Shown here piece by piece: positions 12,348 through 19,791 of a DNA stretch of 19,791 nucleotides (position 1 is the stretch's first letter; every line of letters begins with the position of its first letter). The stretch covers positions 1-19,791 of the forward strand of contig JALOAD010000060.1 in NCBI GenBank assembly GCA_023228995.1, given 5' to 3'. The position numbers and the translations under genes were made by a program. The DNA comes from Candidatus Muiribacterium halophilum. GTDB taxonomy: Bacteria > Muiribacteriota > Muiribacteriia > Muiribacteriales > Muiribacteriaceae. The notes below the pieces were generated by a model that saw only the letters and a program-made list of their open reading frames with translations, was not told the origin of the DNA and ran no database searches.

Positions 12348-13992
12348 AAACCAATATATTTATGCTGTTTTATCAGTAATATGTCTTATACTGTTTTTTA
12401 GATTATTTACAATTAATAACGGTATGCTTACTGATTCTTATGTAAATCTAATAATATCACAAAATTTAGAAGAATTTTTTGTTAACACTCCATCAGGAGT
12501 TTTTAATGAAAATCTAATTTATCCTTTATTGATAAAAATTTTTAGTATAGGATTTAATCCATTAACTTCTCCTATAATTATAAACTTTTTAGCATTATTC
12601 GGTGCAAGTTGTTTTTTGTTTAAAATCTGTCTGAAATATTCTGAAAGTTTAATAGCTTCTTTTTTAACAGCTTTGTTTTTTATAATCAATCCGATTATTT
12701 TATTTTGGGTAGCAAGACCAATGCCAGATATACTTTTTTGCTTTTTTGCAGTTTTATTTTTTTATATTGCAATTTTCACACAAAATAGATTATTGAAAAT
12801 CCTAGTTTTTACAGTTTTGTGTCTTATAAGAACAGAAGGAATACTTCTAATTCCTTTATTTTTTATAAATAAAAAATTTAAAACAAAAGATTTTATTTAT
12901 ATTGCCATATCTGTAAGTATTTTAATAATTGTATTTTTTGTATTTAATCTTGGTGGTGGAATTAATTTTAAAATTGCATTTGATAATATAAAAGATATTG
13001 ACATTAAAAATAATCTTTTCAAGCATATAAATTCATTTTTTTATGTATTTCAAATTCCAGTAATGATTTTTTTGGGTGCTGGTTTACTTTATCTTTTTAA
13101 ATTTGAAAAAAATAATCGTAAGTTTTTTTATATATTTATTCCTGTAATTATATATTTTGGAATGAATGTATTTTGGAAATATGTTCAATTTAGACATTAT
13201 ATACCTTTTATACCTTTTCTTTTAATTCTTATATGTGTGTTTTTTAAATATATGATTAAAGAAACAGAAAAATTTTCAAGACATTTGACTTTATTTCTTA
13301 TACTCTTTGTTTTATACACATGTTTTGATATTTATAAAGTTAGTTATTATAGAATTGAAAATTCAAAAAATGTTATGCAAGATGTATATGAAGCTGGAAT
13401 TTATGCTCAAGAACAAAATTATCCGATTATTGCAAGCAATATTAATGATGTTTTAAAATATTTTGATATTACAAATAATTTGATTATTTTTGATGATTGG
13501 GAAACTATCCTTGAAAACATTGAAAAAAACGATATATATTTTATTTTATCCCAGTATAGATTAAGTAAATTTCCTGAATTTGAATTTCTTGAAGAAATTA
13601 AGATTTTTAAATCTAATTATAAAGTTTTTTATCCATGTGTTCCGTGTGAACAGTATGAAAATACATGGAATTGGGAAATAATGAAAGGAAAACAGGTAGA
13701 TTATAAAACAGTTATATATAAATTAAATCGAATTGCATTTCTTTCATTTTTTATTCAGAATGCTTTGGATTTAAAGGATTTTGCATTAAGTGCATTTTAT
13801 TGTGATAAAATGCTTAATATTTCAAAAAAGCTTGATGAAAATTCATTAAAAGAAATTAAAAAAATATATTATATGGCTGCAATGACAGCTAAAAATTCTC
13901 AATCAAAGCTTAAATTTGGTAAAAAAGCTTTAAATATCAATGTTGAATCTGATATTGATGAAAATCTTGAGTATTTGTTAAATTCCAAATGA
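12313..13992 (+). CDS. GT-C-type membrane glycosyltransferase (GT39/ArnT-like)
   Basis: This 559-residue polytopic membrane protein has about 10 spans over residues 15-340 and a soluble C-terminal region of about 200 residues. The layout is that of GT-C enzymes, which use polyprenyl-phosphate sugars on the outer face. The first extracytoplasmic loop carries an acidic motif (MLTDSYVNLIISQNL, Asp near 41). A later RPMPDILFCFFAVLFFYIAI and CLIRTEGILLIPL match conserved blocks of the superfamily. The C-terminal helices could be a TPR-like segment. The start is uncertain. TTG 12313 overlaps thiT by 35 nt and TTG 12331 by 17 nt; neither has a good ribosome site, and no ATG lies before the first span. 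Linked-gene context suggests surface glycan assembly. The sugar is unknown. Confidence 0.75.
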   Translation: MREKRYLNLVNKNQYIYAVLSVICLILFFRLFTINNGMLTDSYVNLIISQNLEEFFVNTPSGVFNENLIYPLLIKIFSIGFNPLTSPIIINFLALFGASCFLFKICLKYSESLIASFLTALFFIINPIILFWVARPMPDILFCFFAVLFFYIAIFTQNRLLKILVFTVLCLIRTEGILLIPLFFINKKFKTKDFIYIAISVSILIIVFFVFNLGGGINFKIAFDNIKDIDIKNNLFKHINSFFYVFQIPVMIFLGAGLLYLFKFEKNNRKFFYIFIPVIIYFGMNVFWKYVQFRHYIPFIPFLLILICVFFKYMIKETEKFSRHLTLFLILFVLYTCFDIYKVSYYRIENSKNVMQDVYEAGIYAQEQNYPIIASNINDVLKYFDITNNLIIFDDWETILENIEKNDIYFILSQYRLSKFPEFEFLEEIKIFKSNYKVFYPCVPCEQYENTWNWEIMKGKQVDYKTVIYKLNRIAFLSFFIQNALDLKDFALSAFYCDKMLNISKKLDENSLKEIKKIYYMAAMTAKNSQSKLKFGKKALNINVESDIDENLEYLLNSK

Positions 13993-15041
13993 AAAAGACT
14001 ATATTGTTTTATAATCAGTCAATTTTTGAAATACCTTTAAATAATATTATATTAAAAAAATTTAAAAAACTCAGTGTTAATTTTGATATTTGGATTTTTG
14101 CACAAAATAAAGATAGATTTTTTTTGAAATTTAATAATATTGCTTCATTTTTTCTGTTAAAAAGATTCAATAACTTTTTTTTAAGACATTTCTTTTTTAT
14201 ATTATTATCTTTTTTTTATTTACCTTTAATAATAAAAAAAAATAAAATTAAAAATATTGTTTTTCAGTCAGGTTATGATTTTTTAGTTATTTTGCTTATT
14301 AAAATTATGTTTAGAAATAAAATAAATATTATATTGGAATTTCATGGTGATATGTTCAGTGGAATGAAACATTATAATTCATTTTTTATTAAAAATTATA
14401 TAGCATATTTATTTGTGAAACTTTCAGAAAAGATTGCTGATAAAAAAAGAGCAGTATCGCAAATTGCTTTAAAAAATGCTGATATTATTTTTCCGCCATA
14501 TATGGATCTTGAATATTTTGTTAGGCCAATCAGTATAAAAAGAGAAAAGATAATATTTTTTGCCGGTATGCTTGAAAAAATAAAAAATATTGATTATCTC
14601 ATAACAGAATTTTATAAATTTCAAAGCGAATTTCCAGATTACACACTCAATATAGCTGGAACTGGTAGTGAATTAAAAAACATTGAAAATATGGTAAAAA
14701 AACTGAACATTTCTCACAAGGTGAATTTTTTAGGAGTTTTAAAAAGAGAAAGTCTAAAATATGAGTATTATAGAAGTGAGATCTTTGTACTTCCTTCTTT
14801 AAGTGAAGGATTTGGAAGAGTTGCGTGTGAAGCTTCTGTTTGCGGATGTAAAGTACTGGTTAGTGAAAACTGTGGAGTCAAGACTTATTTTAATCACAAT
14901 AATATTTTCAATAAGACAGGACTTTATCAGAAAATAGTAGATAATATCAAAGATACAAATAATATTGAAAATAAAAAAATATATAGTCTTTTAGGTGATA
15001 CAGAATTTTTTGAGGGAATGAAGCTAATCGCAGTTGAATAG
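13989..15041 (+). CDS. Glycosyltransferase family 4 (GT-B fold)
   Basis: This 350-residue cytoplasmic or membrane-associated enzyme transfers a sugar from a nucleotide donor. The C-terminal Rossmann domain starts at IIFFAGMLEKIKNIDYLI (188-205). It contains LNIAGTGSELKNI (220-232) and the catalytic EX7E motif, SEGFGRVACEA with Glu273 and Glu281. The N-terminal domain is shorter and more hydrophobic than usual, including FFFILLSFFYLPLII (68-82), and may dip into the membrane. The start codon overlaps the stop of the GT-C gene (ATGA). Its 3' end overlaps the minus-strand glycosyltransferase gene by 18 bases. Acceptor and donor cannot be read from sequence. Confidence 0.88.
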   Translation: MKKTILFYNQSIFEIPLNNIILKKFKKLSVNFDIWIFAQNKDRFFLKFNNIASFFLLKRFNNFFLRHFFFILLSFFYLPLIIKKNKIKNIVFQSGYDFLVILLIKIMFRNKINIILEFHGDMFSGMKHYNSFFIKNYIAYLFVKLSEKIADKKRAVSQIALKNADIIFPPYMDLEYFVRPISIKREKIIFFAGMLEKIKNIDYLITEFYKFQSEFPDYTLNIAGTGSELKNIENMVKKLNISHKVNFLGVLKRESLKYEYYRSEIFVLPSLSEGFGRVACEASVCGCKVLVSENCGVKTYFNHNNIFNKTGLYQKIVDNIKDTNNIENKKIYSLLGDTEFFEGMKLIAVE

Positions 15042-16118
15042 TTTTTTTAATCTATTGATATGTGAGTTTATATGAAAGTCTGGAGATAAATAAGTCTTAG
15101 CTATTAGAGCATTATATTTTTCTCTGCTGTTATTTTCGATTATATATTCGTATATCTGATTAATATCTTTATATATAAATGCGTTCAGATTATTTACAAC
15201 CCCTGTATCTTTTATATGCTGTGTTGTGAGAACTGGAATTCCAAAATTTAAAGCTTCAAGTATAGCATTTGGACAACCTTCTCCTTTGATTGAGTTTAAA
15301 ATAAAGTAATCAGCTTTTTCAAATTCAAGTATTTTATCTTTATCAAAGACACTGTCTTTAAATATTACACAGACACCTTTTTTTTCCGCCAGTCTTTTCA
15401 GATTATATTCTTCGGGACCAGTACCACATATTGTAAGTGATATTTCTTTATGTTCTGATATAAATTCAATGATCTCATGTATTTTTTTTCGTTTTATTAA
15501 TCTTGATATTGTAAGAAGTCTTGTTCGGGGTTTATTATTTTCTGCTGTTTTTTTTGCAATATCTGAAACGACTGGATTAAACAATACATGAGTATTTTTT
15601 ATAATATTTATGCTTTTAAGATATTTTTCCATAATATATGAAACACAAATAAATCCTGTTTTAAAAAAAGAAATTATCTTTAGTATTAATAATAAAACAC
15701 CTGATTTTATCTTTGCATATAAGCTATTTTTTAAGCTGTCCTGAGAAAATTCTCTGTGATACTCACCACCGATTCTTAAAAACACTTTTTTATTTAATAA
15801 TCTAAATATTATTATACTTAAAAATGTATCCTGAGGAGATGATATTGCAAATATTACAGAATCTTTTTTTATATATTTAAAACTGAAATATAAAAACTGA
15901 AATGGTCTTATAAATTTTATCCCTTTGAATTGAATATGTCTGAAAGGAAATTTTTCTTTATTTATATGATTATAGTTAATATAGCTTGAAATAAGTGTTA
16001 TTCTGAAATGTTCAGAAAGATAAGGCAATATATTTTTAATATATGTCGCAGGTCCACCAATTTGAGGTGGAAAGGTTGGCGCAAGTATAATAAGTTGTTT
16101 TTTTTGTCTTTTATTCAT
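15024..16118 (-). CDS. Glycosyltransferase family 4 (GT-B fold)
   Basis: This 364-residue enzyme has the family N-terminus LAPTFPPQIGGPATYI (12-27), whose Gly-Gly loop contacts the donor nucleotide. FLRIGGEYHREF (113-124) closes the first Rossmann fold. The second contains TRLLTISRLIKRKKIHE (199-215), TICGTGPEE (229-237) and the EX7E motif EGCPNAILEAL with Glu280 and Glu288. No export signal is present. It is the only minus-strand gene in the glycan cluster. It converges with the upstream GT4 gene and is divergent from the next one, so it needs its own promoter in 16119-16160. No clear ribosome binding site precedes the ATG, and the gene starts in very AT-rich sequence. Confidence 0.9.
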   Translation of the reverse strand: MNKRQKKQLIILAPTFPPQIGGPATYIKNILPYLSEHFRITLISSYINYNHINKEKFPFRHIQFKGIKFIRPFQFLYFSFKYIKKDSVIFAISSPQDTFLSIIIFRLLNKKVFLRIGGEYHREFSQDSLKNSLYAKIKSGVLLLILKIISFFKTGFICVSYIMEKYLKSINIIKNTHVLFNPVVSDIAKKTAENNKPRTRLLTISRLIKRKKIHEIIEFISEHKEISLTICGTGPEEYNLKRLAEKKGVCVIFKDSVFDKDKILEFEKADYFILNSIKGEGCPNAILEALNFGIPVLTTQHIKDTGVVNNLNAFIYKDINQIYEYIIENNSREKYNALIAKTYLSPDFHINSHINRLKKLFNCD

Positions 16119-16147
16119 TCTTGTATTAATATAGCATAATATTAATT

Positions 16148-16191
16148 TATAATAAATTGAGATCTCTGAATAAATAAAAATTTAGAGGTCT
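16148..16191 (+). promoter_or_regulatory. -10 box and 5'-terminal leader hairpin of the GT4 gene
   Basis: A perfect TATAAT (16148-16153) puts the transcript start near 16160, though the matching -35 region is weak. The RNA would begin with an 11-bp hairpin, AGATCTCTGAA (16160-16170) with TTTAGAGGTCT (16181-16191), including two G-U pairs and a 10-nt loop. It ends 10 nt before the AAGGA ribosome site. It could stabilise the mRNA end or be an operator. Confidence 0.45.
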
Positions 16192-16210
16192 TAATTATCT
16201 AAGGAATAAA

Positions 16211-17365
16211 ATGAAAAAGAGTTTGCTTTATGTTTTAAATTCCAGAATGCCATCAGAAAAAGGTTATGGCATTCAAACTGTCAATTCATGCAATGCTCTT
16301 TCAGAATTTTATAATGTGAATCTGTGTTATCAGCAGAGGTCAAAAAATATAGGATTTGATGAATTTTATGGAATTGATTGCGGTAGATTTAAAAAAAATC
16401 CAATATTCACAGGCGAACTGAGCTTATTTTATAATATTTCTCCGTTATTCTGGTTTTTATGTTTGCAGATTATTTTTTATTTCAGATTTTTATTTATCGA
16501 AGATTTAAAAAAATACAATATAATTTTCACTAGAGACGAGAATTGTGCATTAATCCTTGAAATATTAAAAAGAATCGGATTTCTGGAAAATACAAAAGTA
16601 TGTTTTGAAGCACATACATATAACAAAAAATTTGTCTTTTTAAAAAAAATAGATTTTATTTTTACTCTAACTGATTTTTCTGGGAAAATGTTTGAAAGAT
16701 TCAGAAAAAATATTTTTGTTTTACCTGATGCAGTTGATTCAAATCTTTTTAAAAAGCATAGAAAATCTAATTACTTAAGAACACGATTTAATGTTGAATC
16801 TTCAAAAAAAATTCTGCTTTATACAGGTAAAAGTATAACTTGTGGAATGGAAAAGGGTATTTTTAATATTATTGAAGCAGTGTCTGAAATTAATGATATT
16901 GTGTTTTTCTGTGTTGGTGGTCCTGATTATATGATTGAAAAATATAAAAAATATATTATTAGAAAAAATTATAATCAGGAAAAATTTTATTTTATTGACC
17001 ATGTTAAATACACATTAATACCAAAGATAACAAATTCAGCTGATATTGTTTTATTATACATGCCGGATAATTTACATTTCTCTAAATATGCATCTCCTCT
17101 AAAGATGTTTGAATATTTATGTTCGGGAAAACCTGTAATATTGTCAGAATTACAAAATTTAAAAAAATTTTCAGAACTTTGTCGGGCGGAAATAAACTTT
17201 GTTGAACCGGAGAATCCGCAATTACTTAGAGAAAAGATTATTCAGATAATTTCACAATATGAACAGTATTTTGAAAATAGTCAAAAAAATATTGTTATTG
17301 CAGAGAATTTCACTTGGAAAAAACGTGCTTATCATATAAAAAATATAATTAGCAAGGAAATTTAA
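16211..17365 (+). CDS. Glycosyltransferase, GT4-like (GT-B fold)
   Basis: This 384-residue protein begins LLYVLNSRMPSEKGYGIQTV (5-24), the donor-loop pattern of GT4 enzymes that act on surface glycans. A hydrophobic patch (LFWFLCLQIIFYFRFLF, 79-95) suggests membrane contact. The second fold has ILLYTGKS (201-208), IVFFCVGGPD (230-239) and the conserved SPLKMFEYLCSGKPVI (295-310). The last replaces the usual EX7E block with KMFEYL, as in several GT4 subfamilies. The start is set by AAGGA five bases upstream. It is the first gene of a three-gene unit and is followed after one base by the WecA-like gene, so both are probably translated from one mRNA. Sugar specificity is unknown. Confidence 0.85.
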   Translation: MKKSLLYVLNSRMPSEKGYGIQTVNSCNALSEFYNVNLCYQQRSKNIGFDEFYGIDCGRFKKNPIFTGELSLFYNISPLFWFLCLQIIFYFRFLFIEDLKKYNIIFTRDENCALILEILKRIGFLENTKVCFEAHTYNKKFVFLKKIDFIFTLTDFSGKMFERFRKNIFVLPDAVDSNLFKKHRKSNYLRTRFNVESSKKILLYTGKSITCGMEKGIFNIIEAVSEINDIVFFCVGGPDYMIEKYKKYIIRKNYNQEKFYFIDHVKYTLIPKITNSADIVLLYMPDNLHFSKYASPLKMFEYLCSGKPVILSELQNLKKFSELCRAEINFVEPENPQLLREKIIQIISQYEQYFENSQKNIVIAENFTWKKRAYHIKNIISKEI

Positions 17366-17366
17366 A

Positions 17367-18371
17367 ATGAAAATACTTGTATATTTAATCGGATCATTTT
17401 TATTATCTTTTTTTATTCAGAAGTTATCAATAATGCTTTGTAGAAAATTTGAGCTATATGATCTTCCCGGAGAAAGAAAAGTTCATACTGAACCAATACC
17501 AAGGTTAGGTGGGATTGGAATATTCATATCAGTATTGATAATGGCATTAATAACAGGTTTATTAAAAAATCCAGAATTGAGAAAAATAATAATAGCTTCA
17601 TCAGCAATATTTCTCCTCAATCTTTTTGATGATTTAAAAAAAGCCGGTATCAACAATCGTATTAAACTGGTTTTTCAGATAATAATCAGCGTAATTTTGT
17701 ATTATTCAGGTATAAAGATCTCACTTTTCTTAAATAATGAGATATTAAGGTTTTTTGTTACAATATTCTGGATTACAGGTATAATGAATTCTTTTAATCT
17801 TATTGATAATATGAATGGCCTTTCTTCCGGTCTTGGAATTATATCTAGCTTGTTTTTTTCCTTTATATTTTTTCAAGAAGGAAAGATAGAATTAATGTAT
17901 TTTAGTTTGGTTTTAGCTTGTTCGTTATCAGGGTTTTTAATACTTAATTTTCCAAAAGCAAGGATTTTTATGGGAGATTGTGGAGCAAATTTTTTAGGTT
18001 TTTTACTTGCGACTATTTCTATTACAGGAACTTATGTTGTTGAAACAAGACTTACAAGACTACCTGTAATCGCACCTCTTTTAATCTTGTCAGTTCCAAT
18101 TTATGATACTTTGTCAGTTATTATAATTAGAAAACTTAATGGTTATTCAATTTTTAGACCAGATACAAATCATATTTCTCATAGATTAACTAAAATGGGA
18201 ATTTCGCAAAAAAACTCAGTTCTTGTCATTTTTTTAATATCTGTAATTGGCGGACTTGGTGCATTGATGTTGAGAGATCTTTATTTAAAAAGTGCTCTTA
18301 TATTATTATTTCAGTTGTTTATTTTTTATATTTTGATTACAATTCTCGTATATGCTGGAAAAAAGAATTAA
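17367..18371 (+). CDS. Undecaprenyl-phosphate phosphosugar transferase (WecA/TagO type)
   Basis: This 334-residue polytopic membrane enzyme has about 10-11 spans. It starts lipid-linked glycan synthesis by moving a HexNAc-1-phosphate from a UDP-sugar to undecaprenyl phosphate on the inner face of the membrane. All family signatures are present. They are DLPGERKVHTEPIPRLGGIG (32-51), the NLFDDL aspartates (Asp88-Asp89), NLIDNMNG (144-151, with Asp147), FMGDCGANFLG (201-211), and the cytosolic HISHRL (269-274) that places it in the WecA/TagO branch and not with MraY. AAGGA lies eight bases upstream inside the preceding gene. It is the natural first enzyme of the cluster. The exact sugar, GlcNAc or another HexNAc, is not determined. 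Confidence 0.93.
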   Translation: MKILVYLIGSFLLSFFIQKLSIMLCRKFELYDLPGERKVHTEPIPRLGGIGIFISVLIMALITGLLKNPELRKIIIASSAIFLLNLFDDLKKAGINNRIKLVFQIIISVILYYSGIKISLFLNNEILRFFVTIFWITGIMNSFNLIDNMNGLSSGLGIISSLFFSFIFFQEGKIELMYFSLVLACSLSGFLILNFPKARIFMGDCGANFLGFLLATISITGTYVVETRLTRLPVIAPLLILSVPIYDTLSVIIIRKLNGYSIFRPDTNHISHRLTKMGISQKNSVLVIFLISVIGGLGALMLRDLYLKSALILLFQLFIFYILITILVYAGKKN

Positions 18372-19533
18372 AGTTGCACATATTATAACAAGACTCATAA
18401 TCGGTGGAGCTCAGGAAAATACGCTTTATACATTAGAAAGTCTTCAGAATGATAAACAATTTGATGCTTATCTTATATCAGGAGAAACTTTAGGTCCTGA
18501 AGGTAAACTTTATCAGACTGATGAATTTAAAATCAAAAAGCTTATAGTTTGTCCTTTTCTTACTAGGGAAATTGAACCTTTTAACGATATAAGAGCTTTG
18601 ATTTTTCTAATTAAGCTTTTTAAAAAAGAAAAATTTGATATTGTACATACTCATTCTTCCAAAGCTGGTGTAATTGGTAGAATTGCAGCTTTTATTTCAG
18701 GTATTCCTATTATAATTCATACAATTCATGGTCTTCCATTTCATTCAGGAGAAAATTTTTTAAGAAATTTTATATTTATAAAACTTGAAAAACTCTGTGC
18801 ATATATTTCAAATAAGATTATATCAGTATGCGATACAATGACTTTGAAATTTCTTAAAGCTGGAATTGGAAAAAAAAATCAATTTATTACTGTTTATAGT
18901 GGAATGAATATTAAAAGATACTCTCCAGTTATGAATGAAGAAACAAGAAAAGATGAGAGAAACAAACTTGGAATATTTGATAAAGATATTGTATTTATAA
19001 AAGTTGCAAGATTATTTGAATTAAAAGGACATGAATATATTATAAAAGCTGCTGAAAAATTAAAAGAAGAATATTCTAATATAAAATTTATATTTGTTGG
19101 AGATGGAATATTAAAAGAACAACTCTTAAAAGAAATTAAATTAAAAAATCTTGAAAAATATTTTATTTTTACTGGTTTAGTATCTCCTGAAAAAGTACCT
19201 TTTTATATAGAGTTGAGTGATTGTGTTATACATACATCATTAAGAGAAGGACTTGCCCGAGTAATACCTCAAGGTTTTTTAATGGGAAAACCAGTTATTT
19301 CATGGGATGTTGATGGTGCATGGGAATTAATAAAAAATAAAGAAACTGGATATCTTGTAAAAGAAAAAGATGAAGAAGAATTATTAAAAGTTATTAAAGA
19401 GGTTATTAACAATAAAGATTTAGCTCTTAAAATGGCATTAAACGGTCAGAAATTATGCCAAAAATTATATTCGCATGAATTAATGGGTGAAAAAATCAAA
19501 AAATTGTATAAGAACAGTATAGAAAAAGTATAA
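18352..19533 (+). CDS. Glycosyltransferase family 4 (GT-B fold), EX7Q subfamily
   Basis: This 393-residue enzyme opens with VAHIITRLIIGGAQENTL (8-25), then HTHSSKAGVIGRIAAF (99-114) and IHTIHGLPFH (122-131), the usual first-domain motifs of GT4. The second domain has FIKVARLFELKGHEYIIKAA (215-234), FIFVGDG (246-252) and REGLARVIPQGFLMGKPVIS (298-317). Here the second Glu of the EX7E motif is Gln307, as in the common LPRVLPQ-type subfamily. Its start overlaps the WecA-like gene by 20 bases, so it is probably the next enzyme, adding the second sugar to the lipid carrier. The last eight or nine codons lie inside an 11-bp tandem repeat that continues past the stop. Confidence 0.92.
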   Translation: MLEKRIKVAHIITRLIIGGAQENTLYTLESLQNDKQFDAYLISGETLGPEGKLYQTDEFKIKKLIVCPFLTREIEPFNDIRALIFLIKLFKKEKFDIVHTHSSKAGVIGRIAAFISGIPIIIHTIHGLPFHSGENFLRNFIFIKLEKLCAYISNKIISVCDTMTLKFLKAGIGKKNQFITVYSGMNIKRYSPVMNEETRKDERNKLGIFDKDIVFIKVARLFELKGHEYIIKAAEKLKEEYSNIKFIFVGDGILKEQLLKEIKLKNLEKYFIFTGLVSPEKVPFYIELSDCVIHTSLREGLARVIPQGFLMGKPVISWDVDGAWELIKNKETGYLVKEKDEEELLKVIKEVINNKDLALKMALNGQKLCQKLYSHELMGEKIKKLYKNSIEKV

Positions 19534-19593
19534 GAACGGTATAGAATCGGTATGAGTAGCGTATGAAAGAGGTATAAGAACAGTATAAAAACG
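19506..19593. repeat. Tandem array of eight 11-bp units (consensus GTATAAGAACR)
   Basis: The units start at 19506, 19517, 19528, 19539, 19550, 19561, 19572 and 19583 with no gaps. All eight begin GTAT, and units 1 and 7 are identical (GTATAAGAACA). The rest differ at two to five positions. Eleven is not a multiple of three, and the array runs through the stop codon (19531-19533) of the last glycosyltransferase gene. The period is close to one helical turn. It is followed by looser GTGAA/GTAAA words to about 19630. Confidence 0.85.
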
Positions 19594-19663
19594 TGAAATA
19601 GTGAATGGTGAAAGGGTGAGATAGTAAAGGCTTTAAATGTTTTTCGTTGGTCCTATAATTATT

Positions 19664-19682
19664 CATTTTTAATTTTTAATTG
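19664..19682. repeat. Heptad AT repeat, copy 2
   Basis: CATTTTTAATTTTTAATTG matches 174-193 in the same orientation with one A missing. It lies between the 11-bp array and the promoter at 19728. Confidence 0.5.
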
Positions 19683-19727
19683 ATTTTATAGGTTCATGGT
19701 ATTGAAAAAAAAAAGAAAAAACAATTC

Positions 19728-19756
19728 TTGACATAATAAAAGAGTTGTTGTAATAT
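19728..19756 (+). promoter_or_regulatory. Strong promoter of a transcript leaving the window
   Basis: A perfect TTGACA (19728-19733), a 17-nt spacer and TAATAT (19751-19756) give a start near 19763. It has the same grade as the tRNA promoters here, so a structural RNA or a highly expressed gene is expected just beyond 19791. Confidence 0.7.
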
Positions 19757-19764
19757 CAATAACA

Positions 19765-19780
19765 CTGCCGGAAACGGTGG
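19765..19780 (+). other. GAAA-capped hairpin at the 5' end of the truncated transcript
   Basis: CTGCCG (19765-19770) and CGGTGG (19775-19780) form six pairs, two of them G-U, around a GAAA tetraloop. The hairpin begins within a few bases of the predicted transcript start, and the local GC content is well above the background. GNRA-capped stems are typical of structured RNAs and riboswitches. Too little remains to name a family. Confidence 0.5.
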
Positions 19781-19791
19781 AACAAGAGGTC

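Noticed and set aside
19203-19320. Inactivated glycosyltransferase because the second Glu of EX7E is Gln307
   Set aside because: Gln at this position is normal for the LPRVLPQ-type GT4 subfamily, so it is not a sign of lost function.
19506-19593. CRISPR array
   Set aside because: The units are 11 bp, directly abutting and degenerate, with no spacers and no cas genes in the window.

Overview
The window comes from a strongly AT-rich bacterial chromosome. The evidence for a bacterium is Shine-Dalgarno sites, TTGACA/TATAAT-type promoters, tRNA genes with encoded CCA, and a large Alu-containing signal recognition particle (SRP) RNA. The order tRNA-Ser, SRP RNA, dnaX, ybaB, recR resembles that of Bacillus-type genomes. 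ThiT and the large SRP RNA are also common in Firmicutes and their relatives. The phylum cannot be fixed from this window. Intergenic DNA carries dispersed short repeats.

Layout. (1) 1-1000: repeat-rich noncoding DNA, tRNA-Asn and a small coiled-coil protein. (2) 1039-2472: a two-gene toxin-antitoxin locus, an MqsR-like toxin followed by a zinc-finger/HTH/Panacea antitoxin, with a palindrome inside its promoter. (3) 2489-4117 (minus): a large membrane protein whose C-terminal half looks like a degenerate TraB/GumN domain. (4) 4118-4877: noncoding. (5) 4878-6329 (minus): a secreted polysaccharide deacetylase with an SH3 domain. (6) 6623-7267: a LexA/CI-like regulator with S24 fold in which the cleavage-site Gly and both catalytic positions look substituted. 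(7) 7321-9299: four tRNA-Ser genes that together read all six serine codons, a tRNA-Arg with the unusual anticodon GCG, a structured noncoding stretch, DNA-3-methyladenine glycosylase I (tag) and the SRP RNA. (8) 9315-15041: one tightly packed operon, dnaX-ybaB-recR-thiT-GT-C glycosyltransferase-GT4 glycosyltransferase. (9) 15024-19533: surface-glycan genes, with one GT4 enzyme on the minus strand and, on the plus strand, GT4, a WecA/TagO-type phosphosugar transferase and a further GT4. (10) 19506-19791: an 11-bp tandem repeat array running out of the last gene, then a strong promoter leading off the window.

How the genes fit together. The right half is a lipid-linked glycan cluster. The WecA/TagO-like enzyme would load the first phosphosugar onto undecaprenyl phosphate, the four GT4 enzymes would extend the glycan, and the GT-C protein would transfer sugar from a polyprenyl carrier outside the membrane. 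The replication/repair trio dnaX-ybaB-recR shares an operon with a thiamine transporter subunit and the first two sugar-transfer genes through 1-4 nt or short overlaps.

The observations most worth a second look are the helically phased 11-bp array, the multi-hairpin element at 7787-7938, the apparently non-cleavable S24 regulator, the TraB-like membrane protein lacking its histidines, the toxin-antitoxin pair and the tRNA-Arg(GCG).
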